From CFX5 sp964568485 (lineage in GTDB: Bacteria > Chloroflexota > Anaerolineae > Caldilineales > Caldilineaceae), in contig CAZMRA010000123.1 of NCBI GenBank assembly GCA_964568485.1, forward strand, positions 1 through 14,054: 14,054 nucleotides of DNA. The letters run 5' to 3'. Positions 7,554-14,054 of this stretch are shown piece by piece. The position numbers were made by a program, and so were the translations under genes. The notes under the pieces were generated by a model. The model was not told the DNA's origin. It did no database searches and worked only from the letters and a program-made list of their open reading frames with translations. The first letter of the stretch is position 1, and each line of letters opens with the position of its first letter.

Positions 7554-8636
7554 ATGCAAACTTACGCCATCCCGCTGGTACCTGGCCCGGTTGATGTGCC
7601 GGCTGCAGTGCGTGCTGCCTATCAACAGTCATATGGGAGCCCCGATCTCGAGGACGAATTTTTTGAACTGTATCAAGCGTGCGAGCGGGGCTTGCAGCAG
7701 ATCCTGGGCACTCAGCAAAGTGTGACGATCCAAACCGGCGAAGGCATGCTGGCACTGTGGGGCGCGATGAAAAGTGTGTTGCAACCTGGCAACCGCGTCT
7801 TGGCAGTGGCAACTGGGCTCTTTGGTTACGGCTTCGCAGACATGGCCCGCTCCTTGGGCATGCAGGTCGAAACGGTGGGCTTTGGCTATGATAGTGTTGC
7901 TGATCCCGACTTGGTACGGGATGCAGCGCGGCGGTTTCGCCCGCACTTGATCACGGCGGTGCATTGCGAAACGCCCAGCGGCACCCTCAATCCGTTGGGG
8001 GCCATTGGCGAGATCGCCCGGGAGGTCGATGCGCTCTATTATGTGGATTTTGTTGCCAGCGCCGGTGGGGTGGCAGTGGATGTCGATGCCAGCCATATCG
8101 ACCTCGGCTTGCTCGGCAGCCAGAAGGTGCTCAGCTTGCCGGCGGACTTGTCGATGGTGAGTGTCAGTGAGCGGGCTTGGGAACGCGTATCCCAGGTGAA
8201 TTATGCGGGCTATGATGCGCTGCTGCCCTGGCGCCATGCTGTACGTGACCGCTATTTCCCCTACACCCACAATTGGCCGGCGATGGCTGGACTTCGTGTA
8301 GCAATAGAAGGTTTGCTGACCGAGGGCTTGGAGCAGGCCTATCAACGGCATGCCACCGTGGCCCAAGCCTGCCGCGATGGCTTGCGCGCTGTGGGGATCG
8401 AGCTTTGGGCAGCCGATGAGGCGATCGCCTCGCCGACGGTCACTTGTGCGCATGTGCCGCAGGGCTGGACCTGGCAGGACTTTGACCGAGCGCTGCGCCG
8501 CCATGGCATGGCCGTGGGCGGAAATTATGGGCCGCTCGCGGGGAAAACCTTCCGCGTTGGGCACATGGGTGCGCAGGCGGATCTAGATTTGGTGCAACGT
8601 GGGCTGGCTGTGATTGCCGAGGTACTAAAACGATGA
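7554..8636 (+). CDS. Class V PLP-dependent aminotransferase (alanine/serine-glyoxylate aminotransferase family)
   Basis: A 360-residue fold-type I aminotransferase. The start PLVPGPVDVP is the typical family N-terminus, and HCETPSG (137-143) is a conserved family segment. VDFVASAGG (164-172) carries the aspartate (D165) that contacts the pyridoxal nitrogen, and GSQKVLSLP (188-196) contains the Schiff-base lysine K191. Such enzymes move amino groups between alanine, serine, phosphonopyruvate or ureidoglycine and glyoxylate or pyruvate; the substrate cannot be fixed here. The ATG at 7554 is chosen over an upstream TTG at 7491 because AAAGGAG (7538-7544) lies nine bases before it and the extra residues are unlike the family. 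Its stop overlaps the next ATG (ATGA), so the two proteins are probably translated together and act in one pathway. Confidence 0.9.
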   Translation: MQTYAIPLVPGPVDVPAAVRAAYQQSYGSPDLEDEFFELYQACERGLQQILGTQQSVTIQTGEGMLALWGAMKSVLQPGNRVLAVATGLFGYGFADMARSLGMQVETVGFGYDSVADPDLVRDAARRFRPHLITAVHCETPSGTLNPLGAIGEIAREVDALYYVDFVASAGGVAVDVDASHIDLGLLGSQKVLSLPADLSMVSVSERAWERVSQVNYAGYDALLPWRHAVRDRYFPYTHNWPAMAGLRVAIEGLLTEGLEQAYQRHATVAQACRDGLRAVGIELWAADEAIASPTVTCAHVPQGWTWQDFDRALRRHGMAVGGNYGPLAGKTFRVGHMGAQADLDLVQRGLAVIAEVLKR

Positions 8637-10147
8637 ATCTTCATGATCTGTTTGCCACTCCGCGCCAGCGTACGCCGGATAAGGTCGCGCTGCAGTTTCT
8701 TTCTGAATCCGGCGAAGAGATCACCTATACCTACGAGCAGTTGCACCAAGCCGCTGAGCAATTGGCGGCAGGGTTGGCGGCGTGGGGCTTGCGCCACGGC
8801 GATCGGGTAGCCTTTTTCATCAGCAACCGGCCCGAATTTGTGATCGCCTATCTGGCGACGATCAAGCTGGGCGCCATCATGGTTCCGATCAATCTTCGCT
8901 ATCGCCGCCTGGAATTAAGCCATATTCTGACGGATGCCGCGCCGCGCCTGCTGGTGACTGAGCGCAAGCATCTGCCGCTCTTTGACGAATTGAGCGATAC
9001 CGACAAGGCGTCCTTGGAAGCGGTGGTACTGGCCGAGGAATTCGCCGCATGGCAAGCGTCAACGCCCCTGGCCGCGTCCCTTGTTCAGGCCGATGATCTG
9101 GCGTTGATCATGTACACATCGGGCACGACGGGGCGTAGCAAAGGTGCCATGTTGAGCCACAACAATGTCTTGGCTACAGTGACCGCTTTGTTGGCCGCCT
9201 GGGCATGGCACCCTGAGGATCGCCTCTTGCTCTGCTTGCCGCTGTTCCATACGCATGGATTGGTGGTCGGTTTGCATTGTGCCTTGGCTTGTGGTGCCAC
9301 GGTGCGGCTGCGCCCGAGCTTTGACTGCGCCGCCACCATTCACGAACTGACCAGCGGGCTCGCCAATCTTTTCTTCGCCGTGCCGACGATCTATGTGCGG
9401 TTGGTCGAGGAATTGCAAAAACAGCCCCGGCTGGACTTCAGCACGGTGCGCCTCTTCTGTTCGGGGAGCGCACCGCTTGCTGCTGAGACGCTGACCGCAT
9501 TCGCGGAATTGACCGGCCATACGATTCTGGAGCGCTACGGCATGACCGAAACGGGCATGAACCTGAGCAATCCTTACGTTGGTGAGCGGGTCCCGGGCAG
9601 CGTGGGCACGCCCTTGCCGGGTGTCTCGATCCGGATTGTGAATGATCAAGGCCAAGATGTGCCCTTGGGCGAAGTGGGCGAATTGTTGGTTCGCGGGGCT
9701 AATGTTTGTCTAGGGTATTGGCAGGCACTGGAGAAGACACAAGCCAGTTTCAGTACCGATGCTTTGGGCCGCCAATGGTTCCATACCGGCGACATCGCGC
9801 AGCAGGATCCCGCCACGGGTTATGTGACCCTGTTGGGGCGCCGCCACGAGTTAATCATCAGCGGCGGCTTTAACATCTACCCCCGTGAGATCGAAGAGAT
9901 GTTGGTGACCTTCCCGGGTGTCAGTGAAGCTGCGGTGGTTGGCCAACCTGATCCGAAATGGGGTGAAGTGCCCTGCGCGTATTTGGTGTGCAACGCGCTG
10001 CTTGATCAGACGGCCCTGTTGGCTTATTGCAAAACCCAATTGGCCAGCTTCAAAGTCCCCAAAGAGATTCATCTGGTACCGGAATTGCCCCGCAATGCCA
10101 TGGGCAAGATCCAAAAACATTTGCTCAAGGAATTGAGTGGGCAATAG
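8633..10147 (+). CDS. AMP-forming acyl-CoA synthetase, malonyl-CoA-synthetase-like
   Basis: A 504-residue enzyme of the ANL (adenylate-forming) superfamily that activates a carboxylic acid with ATP and CoA. Core motifs are intact: P-loop YTSGTTGRSKG (161-171), RYGMTETGM (301-309), HTGDI (384-388), hinge region LGRRHELIISGGFNIYPREI (401-420) and PRNAMGKIQK with catalytic K492. The block following TETGM (LSNPYVGERVPGSVGTPLPG) is close to what I remember of MatB/ACSF3 malonyl-CoA synthetases, and the length fits that group. A small dicarboxylate such as malonate or methylmalonate is therefore the best guess; other short acids are possible. The gene overlaps the aminotransferase by 4 bp, suggesting that the transamination product or its derivative feeds this enzyme. 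Confidence 0.9.
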   Translation: MNLHDLFATPRQRTPDKVALQFLSESGEEITYTYEQLHQAAEQLAAGLAAWGLRHGDRVAFFISNRPEFVIAYLATIKLGAIMVPINLRYRRLELSHILTDAAPRLLVTERKHLPLFDELSDTDKASLEAVVLAEEFAAWQASTPLAASLVQADDLALIMYTSGTTGRSKGAMLSHNNVLATVTALLAAWAWHPEDRLLLCLPLFHTHGLVVGLHCALACGATVRLRPSFDCAATIHELTSGLANLFFAVPTIYVRLVEELQKQPRLDFSTVRLFCSGSAPLAAETLTAFAELTGHTILERYGMTETGMNLSNPYVGERVPGSVGTPLPGVSIRIVNDQGQDVPLGEVGELLVRGANVCLGYWQALEKTQASFSTDALGRQWFHTGDIAQQDPATGYVTLLGRRHELIISGGFNIYPREIEEMLVTFPGVSEAAVVGQPDPKWGEVPCAYLVCNALLDQTALLAYCKTQLASFKVPKEIHLVPELPRNAMGKIQKHLLKELSGQ

Positions 10148-10159
10148 ACACGAGCAACG

Positions 10160-10185
10160 CAGGGGCTACCGAACAGTGGCCCCTG
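10160..10185. terminator. Hairpin between the convergent synthetase and xdhC-like genes
   Basis: CAGGGGCTAC (10160-10169) pairs with GTGGCCCCTG (10176-10185) around a six-base loop, nine perfect pairs plus one G-U, inside the 53-bp gap between two convergent stops. A U-run is lacking on both sides (TGTGATTT follows on the plus strand), so it is a plausible but not typical bidirectional terminator. Confidence 0.5.
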
Positions 10186-10200
10186 TGTGATTTGGGGGCC

Positions 10201-10938
10201 CTAGGCAACTTCGCTGGTACTGTTGGTCACCGCGACGATTTCCGCCATGATGGCTACGGCTATCTCCTCCGGGCGGCGGGCGCCAATCGACAGCCCGATC
10301 GGCGAGTGGATGCGGTCGACCTGCTCGGGGCTGAGGCCTAGTTCTAACAAGGCCGTGCGGCGACGGGCATGGGTCTTTTTCGAACCGAGCGCGCCAATAT
10401 AGCGCGCCGGACTGGTGAGTGCAGCCGCCAGCGCAGGCACGTCGATTTTTTCGTCGTGCGTCAAGACCACCACATAGCTGGCTTCGTTGATATTCAGTTC
10501 GGGTAGGAGATCCGCCGGCCAGCCGATCAGCAACTGGTCGGCATGATGAAAGCGCTCGGGTGTGGCAAAGGCCGACCGCGCATCAACCACGATCGTCTGC
10601 ATCCCCAAGGCTTTGCCAAAGGTGACCAAAGCAATGGCAATGTGCACCGCACCGACAATGATCAACCGCGGCGGTGGTGCATAGACTTCAACAAAGATAT
10701 CGACCGGTTCGCCAGCTGCCTCCAGCGTAAAGCGGCTATTTTGTTGATCATGCAGCAACACTTGCGCCCGGTCGCGTACCTCATCATCCAGTGCGGCGCT
10801 GCCGAGGCTACCCATCACCTCGCCATCGGGCCAGAGCAGTAGCTTCTTCCCAATCCCTGGCCCCGCGATGACAGTGGCAACAGCGATCAATTTCCCTTGC
10901 TGAATTGCCTGGGTAAGAACGGCGAAGAGATCGGCCAT
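10201..10938 (-). CDS. XdhC/CoxF-family protein
   Basis: A 245-residue protein. The N-terminal XdhC domain spans about 1-70. The C-terminal Rossmann-like domain begins at RLIIVGAVHIAIALV (91-105) and includes YIGALGSKKTHARRR (180-194) and HSPIGLSIGARRPEEIAVAI (211-230), all hallmarks of the family. XdhC proteins bind and insert sulfurated molybdenum cofactor into xanthine dehydrogenase-like hydroxylases, or act on CO dehydrogenase maturation. No molybdenum hydroxylase gene is next to it here, so the client is elsewhere or unknown. The nucleotide loop reads GAVHIA where many relatives have GxGHxG; I have seen this variant in other XdhC proteins. The start is supported by AGAGGGG seven bases upstream of the ATG. 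It is transcribed divergently from nanE across 183 bp. Confidence 0.87.
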   Translation of the reverse strand: MADLFAVLTQAIQQGKLIAVATVIAGPGIGKKLLLWPDGEVMGSLGSAALDDEVRDRAQVLLHDQQNSRFTLEAAGEPVDIFVEVYAPPPRLIIVGAVHIAIALVTFGKALGMQTIVVDARSAFATPERFHHADQLLIGWPADLLPELNINEASYVVVLTHDEKIDVPALAAALTSPARYIGALGSKKTHARRRTALLELGLSPEQVDRIHSPIGLSIGARRPEEIAVAIMAEIVAVTNSTSEVA

Positions 10939-11053
10939 AGCAAAACCCCTCTGTAACTAGGATCTACATGGATCACAAATTTGCTCAAACATTGGTGGCA
11001 CTGGAGATGCGGTGCTCGTATTATCTCCGATGGCGCGCAAAAAGTCCAGGTTC

Positions 11054-11062
11054 TGTTATAAT
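11054..11062 (+). promoter_or_regulatory. Extended -10 promoter of the nanE operon
   Basis: TGTTATAAT, a consensus extended -10, lies 59 bases before the nanE ATG. The -35 position (about 11034-11039) has no match, as is common for extended -10 promoters. The bases TCTGTTATAAT are nearly identical to TCTGTTAAAAT in front of the sigma factor operon. On the other strand the same site reads TATAAC (11060-11055) and might serve xdhC, but that is weak. The rest of 10939-11121 shows nothing else I can support. Confidence 0.5.
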
Positions 11063-11121
11063 GCCACCAATGGCTATTGCTTTTATCTTCCGAATTTTGA
11101 ACCGAAGTAGGTGGGACGCGC

Positions 11122-11805
11122 ATGGACCTGATGGCACTGGTGGAACAGATTCGCGGCGGATTGATTGTCTCGTGTCAAGCCTTGCCGGATGAACCACTTT
11201 ACGGCTCCGAGATCATGGCGCGTATGGCTGTAGCCGCATACCAAGGCGGGGCACGTGCCATCCGGGCGAATACCCCGCAAGATATCGCGGCCATTCGCCA
11301 GCGCGTGAATCTACCCCTAATCGGCCTGTACAAAGAGGACGTCCCGGGCTATCCTGTGTATATTACGCCGACGTTGGCCCATGCCCAAGCGGTCGCCGCG
11401 GCAGGCGCGGATGTGATCGCGATCGATGCCACTGCCCGCCCTCGCCCCCAACCAGGTACCCTGGCCGATTTCATTGCAGCCATTCATGAGACCACAGGCT
11501 GTTTGGTGCTGGCCGATATCGCGACGCTGGAAGAAGGTGTGGCGGCTGAGGCTGCGGGCGCGGATCTGATCTCGACCACGATGTCAGGCTACACGGCGGA
11601 CAGTCCGCAACAGAGCGAGCCGGATGTAGAGCTTGTCTTGCATTTGAGCAAGCGGGTTTCGGTGCCCATTTTGGCTGAGGGGCGTTACCGACTGCCAGAA
11701 CAGGTGCGCACAGCCTTGGCCTATGGCGCGACGGCTGTGGTCGTGGGGGGCGCCATCACCAGGCCACAAGCGATTACCCAATGGTTTGTTGATGGCCTGC
11801 GGTAA
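11122..11805 (+). CDS. nanE: N-acetylmannosamine-6-phosphate 2-epimerase
   Basis: A 227-residue TIM-barrel enzyme that converts ManNAc-6-phosphate to GlcNAc-6-phosphate in sialic acid and amino-sugar catabolism. The family start RGGLIVSCQALPDEPLYG (11-28) is clear. The catalytic lysine K71 sits in IGLYKEDVPGYPVYITPT (67-84) and the catalytic glutamate E186 in VPILAEGRY (181-189). The phosphate loop region is AVVVGGAITRP near the C-terminus. Length is normal. AGGTGGG stands six bases before the first ATG; another ATG four codons in is possible. A ROK kinase follows after 63 bases, the usual NanK partner, so this is probably the first gene of the operon. No NanA lyase or sialic acid transporter lies in the window. 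Confidence 0.95.
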   Translation: MDLMALVEQIRGGLIVSCQALPDEPLYGSEIMARMAVAAYQGGARAIRANTPQDIAAIRQRVNLPLIGLYKEDVPGYPVYITPTLAHAQAVAAAGADVIAIDATARPRPQPGTLADFIAAIHETTGCLVLADIATLEEGVAAEAAGADLISTTMSGYTADSPQQSEPDVELVLHLSKRVSVPILAEGRYRLPEQVRTALAYGATAVVVGGAITRPQAITQWFVDGLR

Positions 11806-11868
11806 GCAACCCGTTGCACAAACTATCATTTCCTAGCCAAAAACTACTGATCAACAAGCGCGTGAACG

Positions 11869-12804
11869 ATGAGTGAATCAATCCTTGTTTTGGATGTAGG
11901 AGGGACGAAGTTAGCTGCGGGCATCATGCTGCCCGATAACCGCTTGGTTTGTCGCCAAGAATCAGCAACCCTGGCCGAGACTGGTGGCTCCGCGGTCTTT
12001 GAGCGTTTGGTGGCGCTGGCAAAAGATGTGTTGCTCGCGTATAAAGAGGAATCGTCTTCTCCCTGTGAACCGGTGGCGATCGGCTTGGCCAGCGCTGGTT
12101 ATATCGACCCAGACAGGGGAGAGGTGCTCTTCGCGACCGACAATTTACCCGGCTGGACGGGGATGCCGTTGGCCGAAAAGCTGCGTACTGCCTTCTGTCT
12201 GCCCGCCTTTGCTGCCAATGATGCCGCCTGTTTTGCGCTGGCCGAGGCAAATTTGGGCGCAGGGCAAGGGTACGGCGACGTGTTGGTGATTGCCGTTGGC
12301 ACCGGGATTGGCGGGGGAATTGTGCGCCATGGTGAATTGTATCGCGGGTGGCAAGGGCGTGCCGGCGCGATTGGCCACCTCTGCGTTGAACCCACCAATG
12401 GCCGACCCTGCACCTGTGGCTTGCAAGGCTGCCTCGAATCCTATACTGCGACGCGTATTATGGTCGCCGAAAGCGGCTATGCCTCTATCCATGAACTCGC
12501 CCAGCAATATCGTGCCGGGAATGAAGAGCCCGCAGTCGAAGAAGCGGCTGTCTGGCTCGGGCGTGGCTTGGCCTCTGCCGCGCATCTCCTCGGCCCCGAA
12601 GCTATTGTGATCGGCGGCAGCGTTGGCTTATTGGGCGAGCGCTTCCTCGAAACAGTGACCGCCACCTTCCGCAAGCAAGTGATGCCGATTTACGCCACCA
12701 TCCCTATTTTGCCCGGTCAACTGGCCGCCGATAGCGGTTTGTTGGGCGCTGGCTTGTTTGCGCGCCGCAGCCTCGCTATGCAGTCGCAGGAATTGACGCT
12801 ATGA
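11869..12804 (+). CDS. ROK-family sugar kinase, probable N-acetylmannosamine kinase or glucokinase
   Basis: A 311-residue ROK kinase. The ATP/phosphate loop is LDVGGTK (8-14), the catalytic base D118 lies in FAANDAACF, the adenosine motif is AVGTGIGGGIV (142-152), and the zinc motif is H170 plus CTCGLQGCLE (181-190; C181, C183, C188). Next to nanE it most likely phosphorylates ManNAc to ManNAc-6-phosphate, although ROK specificity is hard to read from sequence. The sugar-binding ExGH motif reads AIGH (167-170): the glutamate that usually contacts the sugar hydroxyls is alanine here, which could change specificity or activity. There is no good Shine-Dalgarno sequence before the ATG. The last codons overlap the start of the PTS gene (ATGA), suggesting translational coupling. 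Confidence 0.9.
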   Translation: MSESILVLDVGGTKLAAGIMLPDNRLVCRQESATLAETGGSAVFERLVALAKDVLLAYKEESSSPCEPVAIGLASAGYIDPDRGEVLFATDNLPGWTGMPLAEKLRTAFCLPAFAANDAACFALAEANLGAGQGYGDVLVIAVGTGIGGGIVRHGELYRGWQGRAGAIGHLCVEPTNGRPCTCGLQGCLESYTATRIMVAESGYASIHELAQQYRAGNEEPAVEEAAVWLGRGLASAAHLLGPEAIVIGGSVGLLGERFLETVTATFRKQVMPIYATIPILPGQLAADSGLLGAGLFARRSLAMQSQELTL

Positions 12805-14054
12805 TCGGCTTTGTCATCGTCTCGCACAGCCATGAAGTTGCGGTCAGCATCCGCGAGCTGGTCTTGCAGATGGTGCGCGAGCGGGTGCCAATAGCCGTGG
12901 CTGGTGGCATTGATGACGCTGTCGATCCCATTGGCACAGATGCTTTTCGCATCTTGGCCGCGATTGAATCTGTGTATAGCGATGATGGGGTGGTGGTCTT
13001 TATGGACCTGGGCAGCGCGATCTTAAGTGCCGAAACTGCCCTCGATTTTCTCCCATCCGAACAACGTGCCCGCGTGCACCTGTGTTCGGCCCCTTTGGTC
13101 GAAGGCCTGATCGCTGCCGTAATCCAGGCTACGGTGGGCGGCACCCTCGAGGAAGTATTGGCCGAGGCTGCGGGTGCCTTGGCTGCCAAGCAAGTTCAGC
13201 TAGGTCCCGCTGATGCTTCTCCTGCTCCATTGATTGCCGTTGAATCGGATGCTACAGGTTGGTATTTGACTGTGACCGTGGGCAATGAATTGGGCCTTCA
13301 TGCTCGCCCAGCGATGCGCATCATTGATACCATCAATCAGTTTGATGCCGAAGTCTGGATCACGAAAGGCGAGACCACCGTCAATGCGGCGAGCATTAAT
13401 CAAATTTTGACGCTGGCCGTTGAGCCCGGCGAAACAATTCGCTTTTATGCGACCGGCGTAGAAGCGGAGCAAGCCATCGCTGCCTTGGAGGCGTTGGCCA
13501 AGCTCAATTTTGCCGAGGCCGATGACGAGCCACTAGGGGTGCCCTCGCCGCTACCGCTGGCGCGCATTACCCATCCGGGGGATCTTGCAGGCTTGCCGGC
13601 TAGTGATGGTGTGGCCTATGGCCCGGTGATCCGCTTCGCGCCCACGCCGCTGCTTTTGCCCGAAGCCCTGCCCGAGGATCCTCAAGCCGCGCTCGAACAG
13701 TTGCGGCAAGCCTTGGAGTCTGCCAAAGCTGCCTTATTGGAGATCCAAGCGGCTAGCGCGCAACACTTAGGGGAAAATGAGGCCGCCATCTTTGCGGCGC
13801 AAGTGCGCTTGTTGGATGACCCTGATCTGCAGGCCCGGGCGCAGCAATTGATATTGGAAGAAGGGTATGGAGCTGCCAGCGCCTGGTATGCAGTGACCGA
13901 TGCCGCCGCAGCCCAACTGCAAGGGCTAGCTGATCCTCGCTGGCAGCAGCATGCTAGTGATCTGTACGATGTGCAGACGCAAGTGCTCCAGCAGCTAACC
14001 CAAAGCGATTGTACTCTCTTTGCGCCGGAGCAGCCCTCGATCCTCGTGGCGCCC
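12801..14054 (+). CDS. dhaM: DhaM-like PTS phosphotransfer protein (EIIA-HPr-EI fusion), 3' end outside window
   Basis: The visible 418 residues start at the ATG overlapping the ROK stop. Residues 1-130 are an EIIA-mannose-fold domain: FVIVSHSHEVA with the phosphorylatable H9, and DDGVVVFMDLGSA (61-73), typical of DhaM, which hands phosphate to DhaL of PTS-dependent dihydroxyacetone kinase. Residues 153-235 are HPr with H167 in NELGLHARPA and a serine (S198) at the place of the regulatory Ser46. From about 264 an enzyme I N-terminal part follows (ASDGVAYGPVIRF, then FAAQVRLLDDPDL). Its active-site histidine lies beyond the window edge. The overall order is that of E. coli DhaM. DhaK and DhaL are not in the window and would be expected just downstream or elsewhere. 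The link to nanE and a ROK kinase is unusual. Confidence 0.88.
   Translation, partial: MIGFVIVSHSHEVAVSIRELVLQMVRERVPIAVAGGIDDAVDPIGTDAFRILAAIESVYSDDGVVVFMDLGSAILSAETALDFLPSEQRARVHLCSAPLVEGLIAAVIQATVGGTLEEVLAEAAGALAAKQVQLGPADASPAPLIAVESDATGWYLTVTVGNELGLHARPAMRIIDTINQFDAEVWITKGETTVNAASINQILTLAVEPGETIRFYATGVEAEQAIAALEALAKLNFAEADDEPLGVPSPLPLARITHPGDLAGLPASDGVAYGPVIRFAPTPLLLPEALPEDPQAALEQLRQALESAKAALLEIQAASAQHLGENEAAIFAAQVRLLDDPDLQARAQQLILEEGYGAASAWYAVTDAAAAQLQGLADPRWQQHASDLYDVQTQVLQQLTQSDCTLFAPEQPSILVAP

Noticed and set aside
7629..8564. Long minus-strand ORF of 311 codons opposite the aminotransferase.
   Set aside because: Antisense shadow of a strongly conserved enzyme; no recognisable motif and no ribosome site.
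11806..11817. GCAAC/GTTGC inverted repeat after nanE as terminator.
   Set aside because: Five base pairs with a two-base loop and no T-run; nanE and the ROK gene more likely form one operon.

Overview
The window looks like chromosomal DNA from a free-living, moderately GC-rich bacterium, most likely a member of the Chloroflexota (Chloroflexia). I base this on the ChlI/BchI-type chelatase, a helicase-like protein of a type I associate with cyanobacteria and Chloroflexota, an XdhC of the 'GAVHIA' subtype, and heavy use of TTG for leucine. The assignment rests on family recognition, not on a marker gene, so it is moderate at best. I see no rRNA, tRNA, CRISPR array, insertion sequence or phage gene.

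Layout. (1) 1-1973, minus strand: a magnesium/cobalt-chelatase gene. The AAA+ half (ChlI, 368 aa) ends at a TAG directly after a run of eight A. The von Willebrand A half (ChlD C-terminus) continues in the -1 frame without any ATG, GTG or TTG start at its beginning, and it runs off the left edge. The best reading is one gene giving two products, a short ChlI and a frameshifted full-length ChlD. Its roughly 135-nt leader can fold into a long two-part hairpin. (2) 2347-5246, plus strand: an ECF sigma factor, a two-helix membrane protein in the anti-sigma position, and a six-helix membrane protein with an external beta-helix (bactofilin-like) domain and a cytoplasmic helix-hairpin-helix domain; probably an envelope-response unit. 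(3) 5289-7403, minus strand: a divergent UvrD/Rep-like (SF1) helicase relative with degenerate motifs II and IV, probably translated from a leaderless mRNA. A perfect 10-bp hairpin separates it from the convergent group 2.

(4) 7554-10147, plus strand: a class V aminotransferase overlapping by 4 bp with an acyl-CoA synthetase that resembles malonyl-CoA synthetase. Two hairpins lie in the leader region. (5) 10201-10938, minus strand: an orphan XdhC-family protein. (6) 11122 to the right edge, plus strand: NanE (ManNAc-6-phosphate epimerase), a ROK sugar kinase (probably ManNAc kinase, but with an altered ExGH motif) and, overlapping it by 4 bp, a DhaM-like EIIA-HPr-EI phosphotransfer protein cut by the window end. 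This group joins amino-sugar catabolism with a soluble PTS phosphorelay.

Most noteworthy: the A8 frameshift/slippage site that would generate two chelatase subunits from one gene, the structured chelatase leader, the sigma/anti-sigma/beta-helix-HhH unit, and the NanE-ROK-DhaM cluster.
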